Assembly (NCBI GenBank): GCA_964350315.1
Contig: CAYGJD010000002.1
Span: forward strand, 1-64,000
Source of the DNA: JAJZEO01 sp964350315
GTDB taxonomy: Bacteria > Chlamydiota > Chlamydiia > Chlamydiales > 2-12-FULL-49-11
Direction of reading: 5' to 3'
DNA length: 64,000 nt
This document shows positions 25,803 through 33,428 of this stretch, piece after piece. Below the pieces are notes generated by a model, which saw only the letters and a program-made list of their open reading frames with translations, made no database searches and had not been told where the DNA came from. The position numbers and the translations under genes were made by a program. Numbering within the stretch: position 1 is the stretch's first letter; every line of letters begins with the position of its first letter.

Positions 25803-27041
25803 ATGTCGACGATCCTATCCTACAAAGACCGTTCGAAACCACTCTCAATAAAAGAGATGCATAAAGCCGTCCTAAGTGTCTCAAAAAACTTAGAGCCTTA
25901 TACGATCAAGATTAGAAGAGAACTTCACATGTACCCCGAACTGTCGTGGCAAGAGGAAAACACTCTTTCTATTATCAAACGAGAGATTAATTCCTTCATC
26001 TACAATTGTTCATTAGACTTTACCCTTACTGAAAAAAAGGGCGGCCTTTGGCTTGATTTAACAATTGATAATGACGCACCAAGAATTTTATTTCGAGCAG
26101 ATATCGATGCTCTTCCTATTCAAGAAGAAAACAACATTGAATTTGCATCAAAAAATCCAGGAATTATGCACGCTTGTGGTCATGATTGCCATACAGCAAT
26201 GCTACTCACTGCTATTCTTGGCATTTCCAAAGGATGCATAAAACCAGAGTGTAACATTCGATTTGTCTTCCAGCGAGCAGAAGAAGTGTGTGAGCGGGAA
26301 TCAGGAGGACAGCTTTTAGTTAGAGATGGTGTATGCGATAATATTGATGCTGCCTATTGCCTACATGTTGGAGTGAATGATGCTCCAGGGGTCTTCTTCA
26401 GCAAACAAGGAATGCAATTTTGCAATCCTATGACTTTGGAAATTGAAGTCGAAACAAACGGTGGACACGTCGCCTCCCCATCTATTGGAACAAATTCTAT
26501 TGATGTGATAACTACTATTGCTACCGAGCTTAGAGGAATAGAAAGACTTCTTTTCCCACCAACAGAGCCTGTAGTTTTCGTTCCCAGCATCATAACAGCA
26601 GGCACGGCATCAAATATTCGACCAAATCGTGCACGGGTTGTTTTTGCCCTTCGAAACTTTTTTTCCGATGAGAAAAAAAAGATGTTTCTAGCCCACATTC
26701 GAATGAAAATCGAATCGATCATTTCCTCATATGGGAATGCAAAGCTTTCTAAATTTAATATTACTAAGGGGTATCCTGTTTTAATCAACGATCCAAGAAG
26801 CTTTCAATTTGTGAACTCTTCTCTTAATGCGATTGGATTTGCAACAGATAGCGATGATTTAAGCTTTGCTGGAGATGACTTTTCCTATTATCTGCAAAAG
26901 GTTCCCGGATGCTATTGGGTGCTTGGAGCTTGGCAAGAAAACACCCTAGATCACCATACAGCTAAATTCAACCCTGATGAATCCGTCTTATACCAAGGTG
27001 TTGCCTATTGGCTCCTTCTTAGCTTGCGAATTCCTTGCTAG
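25803..27041 (+). CDS. M20-family amidohydrolase/peptidase
   Basis: A cytosolic zinc hydrolase of the M20 (aminoacylase/IAA-amino acid hydrolase) group, 412 residues. The metal site begins with FRADIDALPIQEE and HACGHDCHTAMLL (near residue 122), followed by the RAEEVCE acid and FAGDDFSYYLQKVPG near the C-terminus. Relatives cleave N-acyl amino acids or small peptides; the substrate is not known here. AAGGAAG three bases before the ATG supports the start. A 12-base perfect palindrome covers its stop codon (27039-27050). Confidence 0.85.
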   Translation: MSTILSYKDRSKPLSIKEMHKAVLSVSKNLEPYTIKIRRELHMYPELSWQEENTLSIIKREINSFIYNCSLDFTLTEKKGGLWLDLTIDNDAPRILFRADIDALPIQEENNIEFASKNPGIMHACGHDCHTAMLLTAILGISKGCIKPECNIRFVFQRAEEVCERESGGQLLVRDGVCDNIDAAYCLHVGVNDAPGVFFSKQGMQFCNPMTLEIEVETNGGHVASPSIGTNSIDVITTIATELRGIERLLFPPTEPVVFVPSIITAGTASNIRPNRARVVFALRNFFSDEKKKMFLAHIRMKIESIISSYGNAKLSKFNITKGYPVLINDPRSFQFVNSSLNAIGFATDSDDLSFAGDDFSYYLQKVPGCYWVLGAWQENTLDHHTAKFNPDESVLYQGVAYWLLLSLRIPC

Positions 27042-27056
27042 AGCGCTCTATGAAAG

Positions 27057-27935
27057 TTAAGCCTTCTTAGAAAGTTGCTCGTTTAAGTCTGGGCCACCAA
27101 TTTTAACCACATACTCTCTAACTGCTTCAACTCTTGCATTCACTTCAGGGTGCGATAGTGAACCGAACCAAATTCCCCATTCACTTTGATCTTCTGGAGA
27201 GTTTGCTTGAAAAGCTTTTATTGCAAAGGCTCCAAGTTCTCCATTTTTTGTTTTGAAGATGTAAACAGCTCCGATCATATCGTGGTCAATTGCAGAAATT
27301 CCAAGAGGAGAATCTATCAACCCTTTTGGGAAAGCTTCTTTCACTTTATCAAATATGCCAAGTTGTTCGGAAGTTCTCAAATCTCTGCCGCCTTTTGGAT
27401 AAACAACAGATAGATAACCACCTTTGCTTAAATAATCTCTTAAAATAGCAGGCCTTGTTTGAACTGTATAGAGGCGCTTCTTATCAACAAGTAGTTCAGC
27501 GTCTACTAAATCCTTTGAAATCTCCCCTTCTGTGCAAAGTGGAGTTGCAGGTGTTGGTGTATGAATCATCCCAATAAGCTGAACAATCTCGCCAGTCGAA
27601 AGGTAATATGCTAAAACTCGCTCAAATTCACCCTGAGCTGTTACAAATAGCGGGCGCATTTCTAAATCGCCACCTGCAGTAGCAGCCGATCGAATCTCAG
27701 ACCCATTCTTTTCAAGAGAGTTCACAAAGGCAATTAGGTTTTCTTTATCTTGGGCATTTCCCGATAAGATATTTTCTTTCACATCTTTGAAACACAAATC
27801 AATCATCTGTTGCATTTCATTAACATGTTGAAATTTCGTTTTGTTTGTATTTTTTGAAACAGAAGCAAAACACATAGGAGTGAATAGTAAAGAGGCTGCT
27901 AAAAATCGGTGAAATTGAATCTGCTTTTTTTTCAT
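27057..27935 (-). CDS. Unknown exported protein
   Basis: A 292-residue protein with a clear signal peptide (basic start, hydrophobic core at about 10-22, cleavage likely near CFA/SVS). The mature part is mixed alpha/beta with no domain I can name; it includes SKGGYLSVVYPKGGRDLRTSEQLGIFDKV and AFQANSPEDQSEWGIWFGSL. AGGAG nine bases before the ATG supports the start. A promoter-like pair and two dyads lie just upstream. Its neighbours do not indicate a function. Confidence 0.6.
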   Translation of the reverse strand: MKKKQIQFHRFLAASLLFTPMCFASVSKNTNKTKFQHVNEMQQMIDLCFKDVKENILSGNAQDKENLIAFVNSLEKNGSEIRSAATAGGDLEMRPLFVTAQGEFERVLAYYLSTGEIVQLIGMIHTPTPATPLCTEGEISKDLVDAELLVDKKRLYTVQTRPAILRDYLSKGGYLSVVYPKGGRDLRTSEQLGIFDKVKEAFPKGLIDSPLGISAIDHDMIGAVYIFKTKNGELGAFAIKAFQANSPEDQSEWGIWFGSLSHPEVNARVEAVREYVVKIGGPDLNEQLSKKA

Positions 27936-27958
27936 AAAAATGAACTCCTAAAGTTCTC

Positions 27959-27991
27959 GTTATATTGACAATATAGATTTTCTAAAATCTA
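27959..27991 (-). promoter_or_regulatory. Promoter with two overlapping dyads, upstream of the exported protein
   Basis: On the minus strand TTTAGA (complement of 27981-27986) and TATAAC (complement of 27959-27964) have a 16-base spacer. Dyad 1 (TATATTG / CAATATA, 27961-27975) and dyad 2 (TAGATTTT / AAAATCTA, 27974-27991) cover both elements. This looks like an operator-controlled promoter; the regulator is not known. Confidence 0.45.
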
Positions 27992-28124
27992 AGTATAAAT
28001 AAAGTGGGTTTTTCTGGGAAACAAAATGGCCCACTTGCTTATTTCTTCAAATAATGTAATTAAATATTACAAAAATAAGTTGAATTCTCCTACTATACAA
28101 AAAAAACTTTTTTAAGAGGATCGA

Positions 28125-29177
28125 ATGACTGTTAGCACACAAACTAAAGTGAAATTTTTTTTCTATCGTTTATCGTCGTTTACAAAATCATTTAAAGCTT
28201 TGTACACTTTGCCCCCAGAAAAGGTTGATGCTTTCATCAACTCCTATGAAATTTTCAATCATGATTGGAAAGATGAAGAAGAGCTTATCGCTAAAATGGG
28301 AGAAAATTATTACCAAGAAGCACAACAAAAAATTATTGATTACTATTCTGTGCTCAACCTCCTTTGCTCTCTTGGTCCTGTAGAAAAGATGTATATTCCA
28401 CCTATTATGGATCCAACAAAAGGGGTGGTAGAAAATCAAAACTTGTTTGAACAAAAGATGGTAAAAGACCTTAAAATTAAGAAAGGTCAAAATGTTCTTG
28501 ATGTTGGGTGTGGAAGAGGAAGAATTGCCCACAATGTTGCAAGAATAACAGGAGCAAATGTAATTGGTTTTAACATCGACAAGAGTCAAATAGAACATGC
28601 TAAGAAGTTTGCTGAAGGGACATGCTTAGACCATCTTTGCACTTTTCAACAACACGATATGAATGATCTTCCTTTACCTTTTAAAAGTGAATCTTTTGAT
28701 GCTATCTACCAAATTCAAGCTTTTAGTTATTCAAAAGACATTCCAAAACTTTTAGATGAATTATACCGCATCCTTAAACCAGGAGGTCGAATTTCAGGAC
28801 TCGATTGGATGACTCTTGAAAACTACGATTCCAAAAACAAAGAGCACGTAGAATTGATTAATCAAATCAAGCCTCTTCTTGGTGCGATAGGAACTCCGAA
28901 TAAGGCTGGTTTTAAGCAGGACTTCTTGAAAGCAGGCTTTAAGATTATTGTAGCTGAAACGCCTAGTGTAGATGAAATTGAAGGCCCCCTTATTGAAAAG
29001 GCCTCAAAGCACTTCACTCTTGTGAATAAAATTATAACAGGTCTTGTAAAAGTGAAAATACTACCAAAACACTTTAAAACTCTGTTAGATCGTTTAAATC
29101 ACAACGCAGATAAATTTATAGAAGTTGATAAAATGAAACTTGCTACAACAAATTACCATTTGGTTGCAGAAAAATAG
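28125..29177 (+). CDS. Sterol 24-C-methyltransferase (Erg6)-like SAM methyltransferase
   Basis: A class I SAM methyltransferase of 350 residues. SAM motif I is VLDVGCGRG at about 124-132 followed by RIAHNVARITGANVIGFNIDKSQIEHA, and the post-motif DEIYRIL-like ELYRILKPGG. Motifs after it (LDWMTLENYDSKNKEHVELINQI and ...FLKAGFKIIVAE) match the order in fungal/plant sterol methyltransferases. Sterol synthesis is not expected in chlamydiae, so the substrate may be a host sterol or another large lipid. An N-terminal ~100 residues are specific to this protein. AGAGGA before the ATG supports the start. Other C-methyltransferases with this fold remain possible. Confidence 0.75.
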   Translation: MTVSTQTKVKFFFYRLSSFTKSFKALYTLPPEKVDAFINSYEIFNHDWKDEEELIAKMGENYYQEAQQKIIDYYSVLNLLCSLGPVEKMYIPPIMDPTKGVVENQNLFEQKMVKDLKIKKGQNVLDVGCGRGRIAHNVARITGANVIGFNIDKSQIEHAKKFAEGTCLDHLCTFQQHDMNDLPLPFKSESFDAIYQIQAFSYSKDIPKLLDELYRILKPGGRISGLDWMTLENYDSKNKEHVELINQIKPLLGAIGTPNKAGFKQDFLKAGFKIIVAETPSVDEIEGPLIEKASKHFTLVNKIITGLVKVKILPKHFKTLLDRLNHNADKFIEVDKMKLATTNYHLVAEK

Positions 29178-29208
29178 CCCCTCATTTTTGAATCAATCTA
29201 TTGTAAAA

Positions 29209-29249
29209 AATATTCACCTCACTGATATATTAACAATGAGGTGAATATT
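29209..29249 (+). promoter_or_regulatory. Perfect 13-bp hairpin sequestering the Shine-Dalgarno of the 29252 gene
   Basis: AATATTCACCTCA (29209-29221) pairs with TGAGGTGAATATT (29237-29249) around a 15-base loop. The right arm contains the GAGGTG ribosome binding site of the gene starting at 29252, and the left arm contains its complement CACCTC. In the folded mRNA the site would be hidden. No T-run follows, so it is not a standard terminator. It may be a temperature- or ligand-controlled switch or a sRNA target. Confidence 0.7.
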
Positions 29250-29251
29250 AA

Positions 29252-29524
29252 ATGAGCAAAAAAAAATCCCTAAAATCTATATGGAAGTGGTTTCTTTCAG
29301 TTGTAGAGCTTCCAGGTAAAATTCTAAGAATCTCGCCAGAAGAAACAACAACTCCTTGTAATAATTGCAAAGAGAGCATTGACGCTCTTGAGCTTAAAAA
29401 GGCAAAAGCTTGTAAGGGTTCTTTTCAAAAGACATCTTGTGAATCAATTCAGAAAGACTTAGACAAGAAGCTTCACGAATATAAATCTCTGTGTGACAAA
29501 GACATCAATAAGCAAGCTGAATAA
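29252..29524 (+). CDS. Small Cys-containing protein under a hairpin-masked ribosome binding site
   Basis: A 90-residue protein with a basic, hydrophobic N-terminus (KSIWKWFLSVVELPGKILRI) and five cysteines (CNNC pair near residue 36, then three spaced singly). No family is recognised. Together with the 79-residue protein at 32570 it forms a set of small Cys-rich proteins in this region. The ribosome binding site GAGGTG lies eight bases before the ATG but inside a perfect 13-bp hairpin, so translation is probably regulated. It follows the sterol-methyltransferase-like gene by 74 bases. Confidence 0.6.
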   Translation: MSKKKSLKSIWKWFLSVVELPGKILRISPEETTTPCNNCKESIDALELKKAKACKGSFQKTSCESIQKDLDKKLHEYKSLCDKDINKQAE

Positions 29525-29547
29525 AAACAATCAGAACTTATGACTAA

Positions 29548-31398
29548 CTAAGTCAATGCAAGCTCAGGCACTTCTGGTTCGATCCATCTTCCGTGCTCTT
29601 TGATTAAATCGATCAATCTTTCAACAGCATCTTCGTGATCGATATTGCGTTCAACACAGGTTTTTCCAACATATAGATCAATCATGTTTGTTCTTGATCC
29701 AACATATCCAAAATCAGCATCGGCCATTTCTCCGGGCCCATTGACAATACAACCCATAATAGCGACTTTAACGCCAGGCAAGTGGCCGGTTCTTTCCTGA
29801 ACTTTCTTTGTAACACTCTGAATATCAAACAAGGTTCTTCCACATCCAGGGCAAGCTATGTAATCTGTTTTAGAGGCGCGCATGCGTGCAGCTTGCAAAA
29901 TGCTAAAGCTCAGAAAGCGGCGCATTTTAACGCCTTGATTTGAAACCAACATTACGCCTTCACCCATTCCATCTGAAAGCAAAGATCCAAACTCTGTTGC
30001 TGCGTGGATTACTAGATCTTCATCTGATAAATTATAGCGCATTACCAAAATCACAGGAATTTCCAATTGCTTTTTCTTTAACCACTCAAAAAATGGACGG
30101 CCGCGATGCATCTTGGATCCAGTTAGCTCTAGAAGGATGAATGAAGCGCCTTTTGCAAGCTTCTTCTCCCAAAGGGCAGTATCACCATCAAAAATAGAAA
30201 CAACGTCACCAAGATTATCTAAAGCTAATACTGATATACCTGATTCTTTCAATTTCTTAGCTTTTGCTGCCATCTCATCATCAAGCGTATCAACAACAAC
30301 AATATCTGCTGTACCAACGACTTTTTCTGGAAGTCCAAGTTGAATTTTGGCGCCGATTGCTTCAAATAAACTGTTTTCTAAAAACTCTTTCTTTGAGACC
30401 TTAACTAAAACGCTTCCATCAGGATGAAGAGGCGTTCCTTCGACAACAACTTTACGTTTTTCAATCTCGCTGATATTGCGAGTCTCCTCAAATGGTTCAA
30501 TGCCCTGCATTTTCTCATAAGATTCAAATAGATTCACAAGGCGTTTACAAGGATCGATTTCAAGCCATGGATCTTCAGTTAAAGAAACTCTGATAGTATC
30601 TCCAAGGCCATCCAGCAATAATGATCCAGTTCCAACAGAAGATTTTACTCTTCCATCCTCACCTTCTCCCGCCTCTGTAACACCAAGGTGTAATGGATAA
30701 TTCCATCCAAGCTTCATCATTTCTGCAACAAGCAGTCTATATGCCTGCATCATCACAAGTGGATTGCTTGCTTTCATTGAGAATAGAAAATTGTGATAGT
30801 CATGCATACGACAAACTTTAGCAAATTCAATCGCTGATTCTACCATTCCAGCTGGAGTGTCTCCGAAGCGGTTCATGATGCGATCAGATAGGGAGCCATG
30901 ATTTGTTCCAATTCGCATAGCGATTCCACGCTCTTTACACTTCAATACGAGGGGCGAGAAGCCTTCTTCAATTTTAAGAATTTCATTCGCATAAGTTTCA
31001 TCTGTGTATTCAATCGTCTTAAAAACAGCTCTACGGTCTACGTAGTTACCTGGATTAACGCGTACTTTGTCTACAAATTCAGCAACAAGCATTGCAGCTG
31101 GTGGATAGAAGTGAATATCTGCAACAAGGGGGATATTGTAGCCTCTTCGAACAAGACCATTTTTAATATGTTCGCACGCTTCTGCTTCCTTTTTTCCTTG
31201 GACAGTCACGCGAGCAATCTCACATCCATAGTCTGCAAGTTTAATAATTTGCTCTATTGTGTGCTCAACATCTCGAGTGTTCGAAGTCGTCATTGACTGA
31301 ATGCGAATAGGGTTATTACCCCCTACTTTAACATCGCCTATTTTGACAACCCGTGTTGGCCATCTCTTTGTTCGATTTGTTAATTCACAATACTTCAT
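29548..31398 (-). CDS. ispG: 4-hydroxy-3-methylbut-2-enyl diphosphate synthase, long form
   Basis: An iron-sulfur enzyme of the non-mevalonate isoprenoid pathway that makes HMBPP from MEcPP. The N-terminal TIM barrel begins with RIQSMTTSNTRD and contains VADIHFYPPAAM and VRVNPGNYVD. The C-terminal [4Fe-4S] domain has CPGCGRTLFDIQ and CIVNGPGEMADADFGYVG. Between them lies an extra domain (about 290-490), as in the long form of chlamydiae and plants; this explains the 616-residue length. AGGAGG six bases before the ATG supports the start. It is last in an elbB-PCD-ispG run. Confidence 0.95.
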   Translation of the reverse strand: MKYCELTNRTKRWPTRVVKIGDVKVGGNNPIRIQSMTTSNTRDVEHTIEQIIKLADYGCEIARVTVQGKKEAEACEHIKNGLVRRGYNIPLVADIHFYPPAAMLVAEFVDKVRVNPGNYVDRRAVFKTIEYTDETYANEILKIEEGFSPLVLKCKERGIAMRIGTNHGSLSDRIMNRFGDTPAGMVESAIEFAKVCRMHDYHNFLFSMKASNPLVMMQAYRLLVAEMMKLGWNYPLHLGVTEAGEGEDGRVKSSVGTGSLLLDGLGDTIRVSLTEDPWLEIDPCKRLVNLFESYEKMQGIEPFEETRNISEIEKRKVVVEGTPLHPDGSVLVKVSKKEFLENSLFEAIGAKIQLGLPEKVVGTADIVVVDTLDDEMAAKAKKLKESGISVLALDNLGDVVSIFDGDTALWEKKLAKGASFILLELTGSKMHRGRPFFEWLKKKQLEIPVILVMRYNLSDEDLVIHAATEFGSLLSDGMGEGVMLVSNQGVKMRRFLSFSILQAARMRASKTDYIACPGCGRTLFDIQSVTKKVQERTGHLPGVKVAIMGCIVNGPGEMADADFGYVGSRTNMIDLYVGKTCVERNIDHEDAVERLIDLIKEHGRWIEPEVPELALT

Positions 31399-31450
31399 AT
31401 AACTCCTCCTAAAAGAGGTGAATTATAGGGGATCGATATGATTACGGCTA

Positions 31451-31771
31451 TTAAAAAGTCAGATATTCAGCATCAATCTTCTTTGCTAACTGAAAATCAT
31501 TATTTGACACACCGCCAACAGAGTGGGTGGAGCAGCTTATTTCGACCTTACCCCAACTTAGATGAATATCGGGATGGTGATTCATTTCTTCAGCAATTGC
31601 TCCGATAGCAACAACAAAGTTAAGACCTTTCTTGAAATTTGAAAATTTATACTTTCTTTTAATGGATTTTGTACCATCTATCATCCATTCAGGAGATATC
31701 AATTCTTTAATTGTCTGAATTTCTTCCATATTCAGAAGATAAGGGGCTAGTCTTTTTTCAGGAAGATTCAT
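31451..31771 (-). CDS. Pterin-4a-carbinolamine dehydratase
   Basis: A 106-residue PCD/DCoH-family protein that dehydrates 4a-hydroxytetrahydrobiopterin, recycling the cofactor of aromatic amino acid hydroxylases. The signature EEMNHHPDIHLSWGKVEISCSTH contains the two active-site histidines and the WxKVxI strand; a FSNFKKGLNFVVAIGAIAE helix precedes it. The protein overlaps elbB by four bases (ATGA) and is 52 bases upstream of ispG. Some chlamydiae have an aromatic amino acid hydroxylase, which could be its partner, but no such gene lies in this window. Confidence 0.88.
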   Translation of the reverse strand: MNLPEKRLAPYLLNMEEIQTIKELISPEWMIDGTKSIKRKYKFSNFKKGLNFVVAIGAIAEEMNHHPDIHLSWGKVEISCSTHSVGGVSNNDFQLAKKIDAEYLTF

Positions 31772-32406
31772 AATACCTCTTGTACTTTTTTTAAAGATTG
31801 ATAGATTTTAGCAATGTCTGGTTTCTCCATATAAGCTGGAACCGTGTATATTCTATTGTTTTTATCAATACAAGCCTCATCGATTTTGCAACTAACTGCA
31901 TCAATCCCCATTGATTCTAAGATTTTGATTTGCTTTGCATCGCTCCCTACAGTCATTCTCACTCCGCTCCCCTGCAAAACTCTCCCAATAATCATCGGAG
32001 ATATGCACATGCCAACGATCACTTTTTTTGCCTCAAAAAAACCTCGAATCACTCGAGAGACTTCATGGTTTACAGTGCAATCGGTCCCCTTTTCTGCCCA
32101 ATCTGAAAAATTATTTGCGACCCCAAAACCACCTGGCATTCCTAATATGTCATAGTCCATCGCATCTAAGATTTTCATATTTAGAATTTTTCCACGCGCG
32201 ATACGAGCTGACATTTCCATCATATTTTGTTTCTGAGCAGTTGGTTCTTTTGTCAGGTGAGAAATCGGCTGGTTCACTTCTTGATCAAGTGAAAAGAAAT
32301 CAACATCTATCCCCTTCTCTTTCAACGCTAACATTAAAAGTGTTGCTTCGTGTATCTCCGCACCATCTAAAAATCCACACCCTGCTAATATCATTGCTGC
32401 TTTCAT
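31768..32406 (-). CDS. elbB: ElbB-like DJ-1/PfpI-superfamily protein
   Basis: A cytosolic protein of the DJ-1/PfpI superfamily closest to ElbB (isoprenoid biosynthesis-associated glyoxalase-like protein). LAGCGFLDGAEIHEAT at the N-terminus, DILGMPGGFGVANNFSDWA and GMCISPMIIG with the nucleophilic Cys are typical of ElbB. The ATG at 32406 is chosen because AGAGGTGG lies five bases upstream; a GTG three codons before it is less likely. ElbB has been linked to isoprenoid metabolism, and here it is in a run with ispG, which supports a shared context, though its reaction is uncertain. Confidence 0.88.
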   Translation of the reverse strand: MKAAMILAGCGFLDGAEIHEATLLMLALKEKGIDVDFFSLDQEVNQPISHLTKEPTAQKQNMMEMSARIARGKILNMKILDAMDYDILGMPGGFGVANNFSDWAEKGTDCTVNHEVSRVIRGFFEAKKVIVGMCISPMIIGRVLQGSGVRMTVGSDAKQIKILESMGIDAVSCKIDEACIDKNNRIYTVPAYMEKPDIAKIYQSLKKVQEVL

Positions 32407-32569
32407 CAATTCCACCTCTTATATGATTCAAACTTTACCACTTAATTGATTATTTTCGCAAACTGACTCAGAAGGGGAACATCTTCACCATTGATCCAAA
32501 GAGACTTAAGTTAAAATGTGTTTCATTTAGTAAATTGAAAGAGTAGGGAATAAAAAAAAGAGATCAAAA

Positions 32570-32809
32570 ATGGACCATAAAAAGCACCACGACGAGTTCT
32601 TTGAGTGCATAGCTTCAATCAAAGAAGCATTAGGTTCTTGTAAGAATTCTGCAATTCATCACTGTTATGTTCAACGATCATTATGCGATCACTGCATGAA
32701 AATTTACAATGATCATGGTTCTTTGTGCGCTCAAAAGCCAAATTGCAAAAAAAACTGCACTAAATCATGTAAGGCTTTCTTCAAGAAGTTTGACGAGAAA
32801 TCTGATTAA
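32570..32809 (+). CDS. Small Cys/His-rich protein
   Basis: A 79-residue hydrophilic protein with nine cysteines and several histidines, mostly as CxxC or CxxxC groups (CDHC, CKKNC, CTKSC). It could bind a metal or be cross-linked by disulfides, but no family is recognised. A weak AAGAGA precedes the ATG. Its last 29 bases overlap the 3' end of the convergent methyltransferase gene. The 90-residue gene at 29252 is a possible functional partner because it is also small and Cys-bearing; they do not share clear sequence identity beyond composition. Confidence 0.5.
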   Translation: MDHKKHHDEFFECIASIKEALGSCKNSAIHHCYVQRSLCDHCMKIYNDHGSLCAQKPNCKKNCTKSCKAFFKKFDEKSD

Positions 32810-33428
32810 TATATGCATCTGTATCTCCCCAGGGAAAACGAACTCGAAGCTTTTGTGTTACCCGAAATCTCCTGTCGTATTCACACAGTGCATAGCTAAT
32901 GGTCACAATTTTGGCCTCTTTTGGGAATTTGTCGCAAAGGTGATAAATCACTTTATCAGGTAGGCAGGTTCCATATAAATAGATCACCGTAGCGTCTGAT
33001 GGGTCTACATCGCGAAAATCCTTCTCTTGAAAATCTATATCGATCTGATGTTTCTTGGCTAGGTTTTGAGCGCGTTTCACAAAAACAGGATTATGTTCAA
33101 TCCCCGTTACTTTTGATGAAAAGTAATGCTTAAGAAAAAACGAACTTCTCCCTCTACCTGAGCCATATTCATAAATATGATCATCTTTTGTCAATTTAAG
33201 AGCTCTTGCGATCTTATTCATTGTTGTAAGAGGCGTTTCACCATATTGATGGATATCCATTTCACCCATCGCTTGGCAATACTCTCTGCTGATTGTGTAG
33301 GGATTTTTCCACTTATAATCACTTTTGAGATCCTTATCGATTTTTTGAAATTTAGGATCTGGAAAGATCTTATAAAAAGATCGATCTTCAAGCCATTCCC
33401 ATATTTTTACAGAAAAATAATTTACCAA
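32781..33428 (-). CDS. Class I SAM-dependent methyltransferase, unknown substrate
   Basis: A 215-residue protein with a SAM-binding motif I (IYEYGSGRGRSSFFL, about 84-98), motif II (GIEHNPVFVKRA) and an acidic EKDFRDVDPSDATVIYLYG region. This is a Rossmann-fold methyltransferase; substrate unknown. The most upstream in-frame start is a TTG at 33428, ten bases after GGAG and overlapping the end of the NAPE-PLD-like gene by seven bases; no better start is visible. It ends the run PPi-PFK, NAPE-PLD-like, methyltransferase on the minus strand. Confidence 0.75.
   Translation of the reverse strand: MVNYFSVKIWEWLEDRSFYKIFPDPKFQKIDKDLKSDYKWKNPYTISREYCQAMGEMDIHQYGETPLTTMNKIARALKLTKDDHIYEYGSGRGRSSFFLKHYFSSKVTGIEHNPVFVKRAQNLAKKHQIDIDFQEKDFRDVDPSDATVIYLYGTCLPDKVIYHLCDKFPKEAKIVTISYALCEYDRRFRVTQKLRVRFPWGDTDAYINQISRQTS

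Noticed and set aside
27039..27050. 12-base perfect palindrome at the stop of the M20 gene
   Set aside because: With no loop it cannot make a useful hairpin and there is no T-run; likely chance.
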